Shown here: positions 9,416-18,034 of the stretch, one piece after another | Position numbering within the stretch: the first letter of the stretch is position 1 | Layout of the letters: each line of letters opens with the position of its first letter | Source: Terriglobia bacterium | Lineage (GTDB): Bacteria; Acidobacteriota; Terriglobia; Bryobacterales; Bryobacteraceae | NCBI GenBank assembly: GCA_021324615.1 | Contig: JAJPIT010000111.1 | Coordinates: 1-47,520, forward strand | Direction of reading: 5' to 3' | DNA: 47,520 nt | Position numbers and translations under genes: made by a program | Notes under the pieces: generated by a model | Database searches by the model: none | Told to the model about the DNA's origin: nothing | The model's input: only the letters and a program-made list of their open reading frames with translations

Positions 9416-10066
9416 GCGCAGATCTTCCATCGCAGTTCGAACAGTCTGGCGAAGGTCAGTATTGTTGCGGCAGCGCTGGGTGTTGGCTTCCTCATCTGGG
9501 CGGCGTACCGGATCAACAACGGAGCGTTCATCACGGCCGATTACGTGGCCAAGGACCAGCCGGTTCCCTTCAGTCATAAACATCACGTGGGCGACGACGG
9601 CATCGACTGCCGCTACTGCCACACCTCGGTGGAGACGTCCTGGTATGCGGGCTTGCCGCCGACGGAAACGTGCATGAGCTGCCACTCGAACCTGTGGACC
9701 AACGCTGAGATGCTCGAACCGGTGCGCGCCAGCTATCGCACCGGCGAATCGATTGCGTGGACGCGCATTCACGACCTGCCCGATTTCGTTTACTTCAATC
9801 ACAGCATCCATGTGAACAAGGGCATCGGCTGCTCGACCTGCCACGGGCGTGTGGATACGATGCCGCTCACCTACAAAGTGAACACGCTCTATATGAACTG
9901 GTGCGTGAACTGCCACCGGGACCCGTCGAAATACATCCGGCCGCGCTCGGAGGTTTTCAATCCGGCGTACGAGACGCCGGCTCCCAACCAGGATGAGATC
10001 GGGCCGAAACTGGTCGCCGAGTATCACGTAAAAAGCCTGACGGATTGTGTGACGTGCCACCGATAG
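9413..10066 (+). CDS. actA: Alternative complex III pentahaem cytochrome subunit ActA (non-standard start)
   Basis: Read from ACG 9413 the product is 217 residues. It has an N-terminal membrane anchor about residues 15-33 (VSIVAAALGVGFLIWAAY) and five CXXCH haem c motifs starting near residues 66 (CRYCH), 87 (CMSCH), 140 (CSTCH), 164 (CVNCH) and 212 (CVTCH). ActA passes electrons from the iron-sulfur subunit ActB towards ActE or the oxidase. The first standard start in frame is GTG 9545, which would remove the whole anchor and the conserved AQIF start, so it is unlikely to be correct. The gene opens the 12-gene respiratory operon and overlaps actB by 13 bases. Confidence 0.92.
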   Translation, partial: TAQIFHRSSNSLAKVSIVAAALGVGFLIWAAYRINNGAFITADYVAKDQPVPFSHKHHVGDDGIDCRYCHTSVETSWYAGLPPTETCMSCHSNLWTNAEMLEPVRASYRTGESIAWTRIHDLPDFVYFNHSIHVNKGIGCSTCHGRVDTMPLTYKVNTLYMNWCVNCHRDPSKYIRPRSEVFNPAYETPAPNQDEIGPKLVAEYHVKSLTDCVTCHR

Positions 10067-12978
10067 AGAAGAAGTATTGGCGCAGCCTGGAGGAACTGGC
10101 CGAAACCGAGGAGTTTCGCAAGTTCGTCGAGGACGAGTTTCCGCACCGCAAGCCGGATTGGAACGATCCGCAGTCGCGTCGGCGGTTTCTGAGGCTGATG
10201 GGGGCGTCGGCGATGCTGGCTGGCGCGTCCTCCTGTGTGGTCCAGCCCAAGGAGACGATTGTCCCCTACGTACGCCAGCCTGAGGATTTCATCCCGGGCG
10301 TGCCGCTGTTTTACGCCACAGCGATGACGCATCAGGGGGTGGCGACGGGGGTGTTGGTGGAAAGCCATCTGGGCCGGCCCACCAAGATCGAGGGCAATCC
10401 GCGGCACCCGGGGAGTTTAGGCGCGACCGATCATTTCACGCAGGCCAGCGTTCTCGACCTGTACGATCCGGACCGGTCGCAGACGGTTAGGCGCAACGGC
10501 TACATCAGCACCTGGGGGGATTTTGTCGATGCTCTGGCCCGGCAGCGGGATCTGGCGGCGTTAAAGCGAGGCGCGGGGCTGCGCATCCTGACCGGATCGG
10601 TGTCCTCGCCGACGCTGGTTGCGCAGATGCAGGAGTTTTTCGCTGCTAATCCGGAAGCCAAGTGGCACCAGTGGGAGCCCTGCGGGCGGCACAACGCGCT
10701 GGCCGGATCGGTGGCTGCCTTTGGGAAGCCTTATAACACCATCTACCGCTTCGACCGGGCCGATGTGATCGTATCGCTGGACGCGGATTTTCTGTGCGCG
10801 GGAATGCCAGGGGGAGTGCGGTATGCCCGCGACTACGCCGAGCGGCGGCGGAAGGCGGCGGAAGATCCCAGCGCCAAACCGCCCCGGCTGTATGTGGCCG
10901 AAGGCACGCCGTCGATCACCGGAGGAATGGCGGAGCACCGCTTCCGGATGCGGACCGGCGAGGTCGAGGCTTTCGCCGCGTCGCTGGAAAGCGGAGCGGG
11001 CGATGCGCGGATCGCCGCGATCGTGAAAGATCTGCAGGCCAATCGCGGCGCCAGCATCGTCATCGCCGGCGAGCATCAGCCGCCGCGGGTTCACGCGATC
11101 GCCCATGCGATGAACCAGGCGTTGGGCAACGTCGGCAAAACGGTGATTTATACGGACACGGTGGAGTACGCCCCGGTGGATCAGGTGGCCTCGCTTGGCG
11201 AGCTGGTGCGGGACATGAACTCCGGCGCGGTGGAGACGCTGGTCATGATCGGCGTGAATCCGGTGTACGACGCGCCGGCCGATTTTGCGTTTCTGGAGGC
11301 GCTCAAGAAGGTGCCCTGGCGCGCCCACGTCGGATTGTGGGTGGATGAAACCGGCGAGTGGTGCCATTGGCACGTGCCGGAAGCGCATTATCTCGAATCC
11401 TGGAGCGACGGCCGCGCCTACGACGGGACCATTTCGCTGGTGCAGCCGTTGATTGCGCCGATTTATGGCGGCAAGACGGCTCACGAGATTTTCAACGTGC
11501 TGCTGATGCGCGGCGATCAGACCGCCTATCAGACGGTTCGCGCCTACTGGCAGAAACAGCATCCGGCGAGCGATTTCGAGGATTTTTGGCGGACCTCGCT
11601 GCATCAGGGCGTGGTGGAGAATACGGCGTATCAGGAAACAACTCCGCCGCAGGCCAAGGTTCCGGCGGCCTCGGCGGCGGCGGGCGGGGGGCTGGAAGTG
11701 GTCTTCCGTCCCGATCCGGCCATCGGCGACGGGCGCTATGCCAACAACGGCTGGCTTCAGGAGATGCCGAAGCCGCAGAACAAGATGACGTGGGACAACG
11801 CGGTGTGGATCTCGCCGGCCTCGGCGCGGAAGTACAACGTCGAGGAGGGCGCCATCGTCGAGATCACGTCGGGCGGCCGGAAGATCACCGGCCCGGTGTG
11901 GGTGATGCCGGGGCAGGCCGACGAGTCGGTGACGGTCCATCTGGGCTTTGGACGCACACGCGCCGGGCGGGTGGGCAATGGCGTGGGATTCAACGCCTAT
12001 CCGCTGCGGGTTTCGACGGCGATGTGGACGGCGCCGGTGCAGGGCTTTGAGCGGGTGGGGATGCGGGGGCCGATCCGCGAGTATGCCCAGACCGGCGGAT
12101 ATAAGTTTGCGACCACGCAGCATACCCAGACCATGGAGGAGCGCGACCCGTTCCGCGCCGGGACCTTCGCCGAGTATCACTCCAACCCTCGTTTTGCGCG
12201 TCCGGAAGAGACCATCGTGCCGGACGGCCACTCGCTGTTTCCTCTGTGGGAGTACAAAGAGCATAAATGGGGCATGTCGATCGACCTGACCGCCTGCGTC
12301 GGCTGCCAGGCTTGCGTGGTGGCCTGCGTTGCGGAAAATAATATTCCGGTGGTCGGCAAAGAGCAGGTGGCGCTGGGACGCTACATGCACTGGATCCGCG
12401 TCGACCGCTATTATTCCGGGCCGTTGGACGATCCGACATCGATCAGTTTTCAGCCGGTGCCGTGCATGCACTGTGAAAACGCGCTGTGCGAGCTGGTGTG
12501 CCCGGTGGCGGCGACGGTGCACTCCACCGAAGGCTTGAACGAGATGGTGTACAACCGCTGCGTGGGGACGCGGTACTGCTCCAACAACTGCCCGTACAAG
12601 GTCCGCCGGTTTAATTTTCTGCTGTACTCGGACTGGTACACGGAAAGTCTCTACGGAGTGCGCAATCCGGACGTTACCGTGCGCAGCCGCGGGGTGATGG
12701 AGAAGTGTTCCTATTGCGTGCAGCGGATCAACCGGGTGAAGATCGAGGCGGACAAGGCGGACCGCCCGATTCAGGACGGCGAAATCCTGACGGCCTGCCA
12801 GCAGGCCTGCCCGACGCAGGCGATCGTTTTCGGCGATATGAATGATCCCAACAGCCGCGTGGCGAAACTGAAGAAGCAGCCGCGCGACTACGGCTTGCTC
12901 GAAGACCTGGACACGCGGCCGCGCACCACGTATCTGGCGCGGCTGAGGAATCCGAATCCCGATCTGGAGAAGGCATAA
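10054..12978 (+). CDS. actB: Alternative complex III iron-sulfur/molybdopterin-like subunit ActB
   Basis: The roughly 974-residue protein fuses a molybdopterin-oxidoreductase-like domain (without visible cofactor-binding cysteine at the usual place) to a C-terminal ferredoxin domain. A twin-arginine segment SRRRFLRLMG at residues 41-50 precedes a hydrophobic stretch ending ASSC, as in exported, possibly lipidated ActB. Four-cysteine groups include CVGCQACVVAC about residues 748-758 and CMHCENALCELVC about 804-816; CSNNCP and CSYC...CQQAC complete a set for three [4Fe-4S] and one [3Fe-4S] cluster. GTG 10054 gives the short N-terminus MPPIEKKYW; TTG 10045 is an alternative. It moves electrons from the quinol site in ActC to ActA. 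Confidence 0.96.
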   Translation: MPPIEKKYWRSLEELAETEEFRKFVEDEFPHRKPDWNDPQSRRRFLRLMGASAMLAGASSCVVQPKETIVPYVRQPEDFIPGVPLFYATAMTHQGVATGVLVESHLGRPTKIEGNPRHPGSLGATDHFTQASVLDLYDPDRSQTVRRNGYISTWGDFVDALARQRDLAALKRGAGLRILTGSVSSPTLVAQMQEFFAANPEAKWHQWEPCGRHNALAGSVAAFGKPYNTIYRFDRADVIVSLDADFLCAGMPGGVRYARDYAERRRKAAEDPSAKPPRLYVAEGTPSITGGMAEHRFRMRTGEVEAFAASLESGAGDARIAAIVKDLQANRGASIVIAGEHQPPRVHAIAHAMNQALGNVGKTVIYTDTVEYAPVDQVASLGELVRDMNSGAVETLVMIGVNPVYDAPADFAFLEALKKVPWRAHVGLWVDETGEWCHWHVPEAHYLESWSDGRAYDGTISLVQPLIAPIYGGKTAHEIFNVLLMRGDQTAYQTVRAYWQKQHPASDFEDFWRTSLHQGVVENTAYQETTPPQAKVPAASAAAGGGLEVVFRPDPAIGDGRYANNGWLQEMPKPQNKMTWDNAVWISPASARKYNVEEGAIVEITSGGRKITGPVWVMPGQADESVTVHLGFGRTRAGRVGNGVGFNAYPLRVSTAMWTAPVQGFERVGMRGPIREYAQTGGYKFATTQHTQTMEERDPFRAGTFAEYHSNPRFARPEETIVPDGHSLFPLWEYKEHKWGMSIDLTACVGCQACVVACVAENNIPVVGKEQVALGRYMHWIRVDRYYSGPLDDPTSISFQPVPCMHCENALCELVCPVAATVHSTEGLNEMVYNRCVGTRYCSNNCPYKVRRFNFLLYSDWYTESLYGVRNPDVTVRSRGVMEKCSYCVQRINRVKIEADKADRPIQDGEILTACQQACPTQAIVFGDMNDPNSRVAKLKKQPRDYGLLEDLDTRPRTTYLARLRNPNPDLEKA

Positions 12979-14397
12979 GTGGCGGACGAACGGGACGATA
13001 GCGCTTTGATGGACACCGCGGTCGATCCGGGCCCGGACAAGGTGATCGGCTCCGGCTTCGACATGGGCTCGGCGACGGACAAGATCGCCGGGGTGGTATA
13101 CCGGCCGTTGCTCAAGACGCCGAAGCAGATGTTCATCGGCTTCGCGGTGGCGTTCGCGCTGGTGAACCTGTTTCTGGTGGCGGTTACGTTTTTGTTTTAC
13201 AAGGGCGTTGGGGTGTGGGGCATCGTCATTCCGATCGCCTGGGGCTTCGCCATCGTCAACTTCGTGTGGTGGATCGGTATCGGCCATGCGGGCACGCTGA
13301 TTTCGGCGATTTTACTGCTGCTCAAGCAGGATTGGCGCACCTCAATTAATCGATTTTCGGAAGCCATGACGCTGTTTGCGGTGGCCTGTGCGGGAATGTT
13401 TCCGATCCTGCATCTGGGCCGGCCGTGGCTGGCCTACTGGCTGCTTCCCTATCCCAACCAGATGTGGCTGTGGCCGCAGCCGCGCTCGCCGCTGATCTGG
13501 GACGTTTTTGCGGTATCCACCTACGCCACGGTTTCCTTTATTTTCTGGTTTACCGGCCTGATTCCCGATTTCGCCACCATGCGCGACAAGCGTCCGAACA
13601 CGCTGGCGGGGCGGATTTACGGGATGCTGGCGATGGGCTGGCGGGGATCGGCGCGGCATTGGGCGCGGTATCAGAAGACCTACCTGCTGCTGGCGGGCCT
13701 ATCGACGCCGCTGGTGGTCTCGGTACACTCGGTGGTGAGCTTCGACTTCTCGGTGGCGATTCTTCCCGGCTGGCACACCACGATTTTTCCGCCGTACTTC
13801 GTGGCGGGGGCGATTTATTCCGGTTTCGCGATGGTGCTGTCGCTGGCCATTCCGGTGCGGCGCTGGTATCACCTGGAAGATCTGATCACGATGCGGCATA
13901 TCGAGGCGATGTCCAAGGTGATGCTCGGCACCGGGCTGATTGTGGCCTACGGATATGCGATGGAAGCGTTCATGGCGTGGTATTCGGTGGGCACCTATGA
14001 GCGGTACGCCTTTTACAATCGGATTTTCCCGCAGCCGGGCACCTACTGGTGGACCTACTGGCTGCTGATTCTGAGCAACATTCTGATCCCGCAACTGCTG
14101 TGGTCCAAACGGGTGCGGCTGAATGTTCTGGCGGTGTTTGCGATCTCCATCGTAGTCAACATCGGGATGTGGCTGGAGCGGTTCGTGATCGTGGTGACCA
14201 GCCTGACGCGCGATTTTGTTCCGTCGAGCTGGGGCATGTACTATCCGACGTTCTGGGATTGGGCCACCTATTTCGGAACCATCGGCGTGTTTCTGTCGCT
14301 GATGTTTCTGTTCATCCGCGGCATTCCGGCGATTTCGATCTTCGAAACGCGCGAGGTGCTGCATCATGAGGTTGCGCCGAGCCATGTTGGAGACTAA
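12979..14397 (+). CDS. actC: Alternative complex III quinol-oxidising membrane subunit ActC (NrfD-like)
   Basis: The 472-residue protein is an NrfD/PsrC-type integral membrane subunit with about ten hydrophobic helices. Visible segments include VYRPLLKTPKQMF, the helix pair around FVWWIGIGHAGTLISA, RPWLAYWLLPYPNQM, and the loop LEDLITMRHIEAMSKVML. In ACIII the ActC subunit binds menaquinol or ubiquinol near the periplasmic side. GTG 12979 starts immediately after the actB stop. The 3' end overlaps the likely actD start by 32 bases. Confidence 0.95.
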   Translation: MADERDDSALMDTAVDPGPDKVIGSGFDMGSATDKIAGVVYRPLLKTPKQMFIGFAVAFALVNLFLVAVTFLFYKGVGVWGIVIPIAWGFAIVNFVWWIGIGHAGTLISAILLLLKQDWRTSINRFSEAMTLFAVACAGMFPILHLGRPWLAYWLLPYPNQMWLWPQPRSPLIWDVFAVSTYATVSFIFWFTGLIPDFATMRDKRPNTLAGRIYGMLAMGWRGSARHWARYQKTYLLLAGLSTPLVVSVHSVVSFDFSVAILPGWHTTIFPPYFVAGAIYSGFAMVLSLAIPVRRWYHLEDLITMRHIEAMSKVMLGTGLIVAYGYAMEAFMAWYSVGTYERYAFYNRIFPQPGTYWWTYWLLILSNILIPQLLWSKRVRLNVLAVFAISIVVNIGMWLERFVIVVTSLTRDFVPSSWGMYYPTFWDWATYFGTIGVFLSLMFLFIRGIPAISIFETREVLHHEVAPSHVGD

Positions 14398-14938
14398 GGC
14401 GACCGGGCAGGTGGAAATCTACGGGCTGATGGCGGAGTTTGACACTCCCGAGTCTCTGCTGGCGGCGGCGGAGCGGGCGCGCCAGGCCGGCTACCGGGAG
14501 ATGGACGCCTATACTCCGCTGCCGATCGAGGGTCTGGCGGAAGCGATCGGCTTCCGCCGCACGCTGATCGAAAAGATCGTCTTCACCGCCGGGCTTTTGG
14601 GGGCGACCGGCGGGTTCATGCTGTGCTGGTGGATGACGGTGGTGGCCTATCCGCACATCGTCGCCGGCCGGCCGCTGAACAGTTGGCCGGCCTACATTCC
14701 GATCACGTTCGAGTCGATGGTGCTGGTATCCTGCATCGTCGCCGTCATCGGGATGCTGATGCTGAACGGGTTGCCGCAGCCGTACCATCCGGTGTTCAAC
14801 GTGAAGGAGTTCGAGCGCGCCTCGCGCGACCGGTTCTTTTTGTGCATCGAGGCCAGAGATCCGCGCTTTCATACCGAGGCGACACGGGAGTTTCTGGAGT
14901 CGCTGAAACCGCTGGAGGTGATGGAAGTTGAATCGTAG
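14366..14938 (+). CDS. actD: Alternative complex III membrane subunit ActD
   Basis: The 190-residue protein has the ActD pattern: an N-terminal soluble part (IYGLMAEFDTPESLLAAAERAR, in the DUF3341 family) and two membrane helices about residues 67-90 and 108-130. The ending KEFERASRDRFFLCIEARDPRF is typical of the family. It stabilises the ACIII membrane core and has no cofactor. ATG 14366 has a GAGGTG seven bases upstream. ATG 14384, six codons later, would shorten the overlap with actC and is also possible. Confidence 0.92.
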   Translation: MRLRRAMLETKATGQVEIYGLMAEFDTPESLLAAAERARQAGYREMDAYTPLPIEGLAEAIGFRRTLIEKIVFTAGLLGATGGFMLCWWMTVVAYPHIVAGRPLNSWPAYIPITFESMVLVSCIVAVIGMLMLNGLPQPYHPVFNVKEFERASRDRFFLCIEARDPRFHTEATREFLESLKPLEVMEVES

Positions 14939-15641
14939 GCCGGCATCCGGGAAGGGCGGGAAAGTGGCGCGGATCGGGCTGGGCGCGCTGATTGTGCTGC
15001 TGGCTTCCTGCCGCCGCGACATGCAGGATCAGCCGCGGTACAAGCCGTTTGCGGCGACCAACTTCTTCGGCGACGGCCGTTCGGCGCGTCCGGAGGTGGA
15101 GGGGACGGTGGCCTGGGGGCGGTGGACCAACAAGCCGCCCGATCCCGAGTTTCTGCGCATTGACCAGGCGCGCTTCACCGGCCGGGTGAACGGCGAGTAC
15201 GTCGACTATTTCCCGTTCCCCATCACGCGCGCCGATCTCGAGCGCGGCCGCCAGCGCTATGACATCTACTGCTCGCCTTGCCACAGCCGGGTGGGCGATG
15301 GCAACGGAATGGTGGTGCGGCGCGGGTTCAAACAGGCGGCGTCCTATCACACCCAGCGGCTGATCAACGCGCCGGTGGGACATTTCTTCGACGTGATGAC
15401 CAACGGCTTCGGCCAGATGCCGAGCTACGCCTCGCGGGTCGAGCCCGACGACCGCTGGCGGATCGCGGCCTACATCCGGGTTCTGCAAATGAGCCAGGAC
15501 GCGCCGCTGGAGGCGGTGCCGGCGGCGCAGCGCGGGGATCTGGATAAGAATCCGCCGACTCCGCCGATTCCCGAGCCGCAGCCGGTGGGGGATCAGGTTC
15601 CGCCGAACACGCCGCAAAAACTTGGGGAGCCTATCCGATGA
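14928..15641 (+). CDS. actE: Alternative complex III monohaem cytochrome lipoprotein ActE
   Basis: The 237-residue product has a lipoprotein signal ending LIVLLASC28 and then the typical ActE segment QPRYKPFAATNFFGDGRSAR. One haem c site is present, C115-S-P-C-H119, with Met164 in GFGQMPSY as the likely distal ligand. ActE carries electrons from ActA to the oxidase or a soluble carrier on the outer face of the membrane. The start is TTG 14928 with GGAGG nine bases upstream, overlapping actD by 11 bases. The stop overlaps the actF ATG. Confidence 0.95.
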   Translation: MNRRPASGKGGKVARIGLGALIVLLASCRRDMQDQPRYKPFAATNFFGDGRSARPEVEGTVAWGRWTNKPPDPEFLRIDQARFTGRVNGEYVDYFPFPITRADLERGRQRYDIYCSPCHSRVGDGNGMVVRRGFKQAASYHTQRLINAPVGHFFDVMTNGFGQMPSYASRVEPDDRWRIAAYIRVLQMSQDAPLEAVPAAQRGDLDKNPPTPPIPEPQPVGDQVPPNTPQKLGEPIR

Positions 15642-16819
15642 CCGCCGCCGATCCGGTCAATGTTCGCCTCCGACAATGGCAGCGGCGCGCGCTGCTGGTG
15701 GGAGCCGCCGGCTCGCTGATCGCCTTAGCCGGGTTGCTGCTGGAAGGATGGACGCAGTTTTTGCGGTCGTATCTGTACGCGTACATGTTCTGGACCGGCA
15801 TGGCGCTGGGCTGCCTGGGCATTTTGCTGCTGCATCACACGGTAGGCGGCAAGTGGGGCATGGTGATCCGCCGGATGTGCGAAGCCGGCGCGCGCACGCT
15901 TCCCTACATGGCCGCTGGCATCGTTCCGGTTCTGCTGAGCCTGCCGGTGCTGTATATCTGGGCGCGTCCGGAGGCGGCCAACGATCCGATTATCCACGGC
16001 AAGGCGGCGTATCTGAACATTCCGGGCGTGGTGGCGCGGTCGGTCTTTTATTTCCTGGTGTGGACCTTTTATGCGTACCGCCTCAGCAAGTGGTCCACGG
16101 ATCAGGACGCCAGCGGGGACGCGGCGCTGATCGATAAGATGCGGGCCTGGAGCGCGCCGGGGCTGGTTATTTTCACTTTCGTCACGACCTTCGCCTTCAT
16201 CGACTGGATCATGTCGCTGGAGCCGCACTGGTACTCGACGGTTTATGGCGCGATGTTTCTGATCGGCCAGGTGCTTGAATCCTTCGCGTTCATGATTGCG
16301 CTGGTGATCGTGCTGTCGGCGGTCCCGCCGCTGCGCGAATACATGACCAAGCAGCACCTGCACGATCTGGGCAACATGATGTTCGCGTTCATGGTGCTGT
16401 GGGCCTACCTTTCGTTTTCGCAGTTCATCATCATCTGGAGCGGCAATCTGCCGGAGGAGATTCCCTGGTATCTGAACCGGCTGCGGGGCGGCTGGGGATG
16501 GGTGGCGCTCAGCCTGGTGGTTTTCCATTTCGCCGCGCCTTTTGTGCTGCTGCTGATGCGAGGGATCAAGCGCCATGGCGAGCGTCTGTTGAAGGTATGC
16601 CTGATGATGCTGGTGATCCGAATCGTGGACGTGTATTGGATTGTTGAGCCGGCGTTTTACGGGCAGAAGATTCAGATTCACTGGCTGGATTTCGTGACGC
16701 CGGCGGCGATTGGCGGGTTGTGGATCGCGGCATTCTTGTGGCAACTGCGGTCGCGTCCGCTGGTTCCGCTGCGCGATCCGAGACTGGAGGGCGCGCCGCG
16801 AGAAACGGTCGCATTCTGA
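15638..16819 (+). CDS. actF: Alternative complex III membrane subunit ActF
   Basis: The 393-residue integral membrane protein has about ten hydrophobic helices and resembles ActC/NrfD and ActF (FVTTFAFIDWIMSLEPHWYSTVYGAMF is broken here by helix ends; LHDLGNMMFAFMVLWAYLSF and FSQFIIIWSGNLPEE follow). The EPHWYSTVYG and LPEEIPWY parts are strong ActF signatures. It is a structural partner of ActC in the complex. The ATG overlaps the actE stop (ATGA) and the next gene starts one base after its stop. Confidence 0.95.
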   Translation: MTAADPVNVRLRQWQRRALLVGAAGSLIALAGLLLEGWTQFLRSYLYAYMFWTGMALGCLGILLLHHTVGGKWGMVIRRMCEAGARTLPYMAAGIVPVLLSLPVLYIWARPEAANDPIIHGKAAYLNIPGVVARSVFYFLVWTFYAYRLSKWSTDQDASGDAALIDKMRAWSAPGLVIFTFVTTFAFIDWIMSLEPHWYSTVYGAMFLIGQVLESFAFMIALVIVLSAVPPLREYMTKQHLHDLGNMMFAFMVLWAYLSFSQFIIIWSGNLPEEIPWYLNRLRGGWGWVALSLVVFHFAAPFVLLLMRGIKRHGERLLKVCLMMLVIRIVDVYWIVEPAFYGQKIQIHWLDFVTPAAIGGLWIAAFLWQLRSRPLVPLRDPRLEGAPRETVAF

Positions 16820-16820
16820 T

Positions 16821-17219
16821 ATGTCGGCTCACGAGAACACACCCGCGGGAGTGATGGCCGGGCACGAGACGCGCGACGCCAGCGTGCGGATGATCGTCGG
16901 GGTGCTGGTGCTGCTGGCGATTGGGGCGGGTCTGGTTTGCGCGTTCGTTTACGGGGTGTTCGTTTATCTGGCGGACCATCCGCTGACCACCACGCCTCCT
17001 AATCCGCTAGTGGAGACGGCGCGCGAGCAGTTCCCGCCGCAGCCCCGTTTACAGGAGCACCCCGCCATCGAACTGCAACAGCTTCGGGAGGAAGAGGACC
17101 GGATCCTCAACACCTACGGCTGGACGGATAAGAACTCAGGCATCGTGCGCATCCCCATCGACCGCGCGATGGATCTGGCGATGCAAAGAGGCTTCGCCAC
17201 CAAGGCAGGTACGAAATGA
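16821..17219 (+). CDS. Small single-helix membrane protein of the act/cox operon, function unknown
   Basis: The 132-residue protein has a cytoplasmic N-terminus, one hydrophobic helix about residues 24-49 (VGVLVLLAIGAGLVCAFVYG) and an outer part. That part ends in a conserved-looking motif: RILNTYGWTDKNSGIVRIP, then IDRAMDLAMQRG. It lies between actF and the SCO gene, one base after actF and overlapping SCO as ATGA, so a part in complex assembly or a small subunit (in the place of ActG/ActH) is likely but unproven. No cysteine or haem motif is present. Start ATG 16821 is chosen because a longer in-frame reading would run inside actF. Confidence 0.82.
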   Translation: MSAHENTPAGVMAGHETRDASVRMIVGVLVLLAIGAGLVCAFVYGVFVYLADHPLTTTPPNPLVETAREQFPPQPRLQEHPAIELQQLREEEDRILNTYGWTDKNSGIVRIPIDRAMDLAMQRGFATKAGTK

Positions 17220-18034
17220 AGGTTTTCGCGGCGGCAGTTCTGGCGGCGGCGGTCCTGATGGCGCAAAGCGCATCCCAGACGGCGTACAAGCCGGCGGTGC
17301 TGCGCAATGTGGGCATCGATCAGAAAATGGGGGCGCAGGTTCCCCTGGACATTCCTTTTGCCGATGAAGACGGGCGCCCGACCAGCCTGCGGCGGTTTAC
17401 CGGCAAGCCCATGGTTCTCGCTCTGGTGTACTACTCCTGCCCGTCGCTGTGCAACATGGTGCTGAACGGGGTGGTGCGCAGCGCCAAGGAACTCAGGATG
17501 ACCGCGGGGGTGGAGTTCAACGTGGTGGCGGTGAGTTTCGACCCGCGGGAGACGCCGGAAATGGCGAAAGCGAAAAAGGCGTCCTACGTGCGGGAATACA
17601 ATCGCTCCGGCGGCGAGAGGGGTTTTCACTTTTTGACCGGCGAGGAGGCCTCCAGCCGCATGCTGGCGGACGCGGTTGGTTTCCATTACGCCTACGATTC
17701 AGTCAGCAATCAGTACGCGCACGCCAGCGCGATCATGATCCTGACGCCGGAAGGCCGGGTGGCCCGCTATTTCTACGGCATCGATTATCCCCCGCGCGAT
17801 CTGCGCTTCGGGATCGAGGAGGCTTCGGGCGGGAAGATCTCCTCGCCGGTGGATGCTGTGTTGCTGTACTGTTATCATTACGATCCCTCCAACGGGAAGT
17901 ACGGCTTGGTGATTATGAATGCGCTGCGCATCGGCGGCGGACTGACGCTGGCGGTGCTGCTGGGCTTTGTGGCGATCATGCTGCGCCGGGATTTCCGCGC
18001 CGCGCATCCTTCCGCTCATCCGAGGACCAGTTAA
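17216..18034 (+). CDS. SCO1/SenC-family copper chaperone for cytochrome oxidase
   Basis: The 272-residue protein has a signal peptide (KVFAAAVLAAAVLMAQS), the SCO thioredoxin fold with copper motif C75-P-S-L-C79 and the distal ligand His169 in QYAHASAIM. A C-terminal membrane helix about residues 235-255 ends in an arginine-rich tail. SCO proteins deliver copper to, or keep reduced, the CuA site of subunit II, and coxB follows directly. The C-terminal anchor is a feature of some bacterial SCO proteins coded within ACIII/oxidase operons. Start ATG 17216 overlaps the preceding stop. Confidence 0.93.
   Translation: MKVFAAAVLAAAVLMAQSASQTAYKPAVLRNVGIDQKMGAQVPLDIPFADEDGRPTSLRRFTGKPMVLALVYYSCPSLCNMVLNGVVRSAKELRMTAGVEFNVVAVSFDPRETPEMAKAKKASYVREYNRSGGERGFHFLTGEEASSRMLADAVGFHYAYDSVSNQYAHASAIMILTPEGRVARYFYGIDYPPRDLRFGIEEASGGKISSPVDAVLLYCYHYDPSNGKYGLVIMNALRIGGGLTLAVLLGFVAIMLRRDFRAAHPSAHPRTS

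Noticed and set aside
9391-9579. A short frame starting TTG 9391 next to the strong Shine-Dalgarno
   Set aside because: It has no family resemblance and runs in another frame through the ActA anchor; the conserved ActA N-terminus uses the frame of ACG 9413.
9545-10066. GTG 9545 as the actA start
   Set aside because: It would remove the membrane anchor and the AQIFH start, and no Shine-Dalgarno lies before it.
10561-13287. A 908-codon open frame on the minus strand opposite actB
   Set aside because: It is a GC-rich shadow of actB: composition is His/Arg-rich without any domain, and actB on the plus strand is a clear conserved gene.
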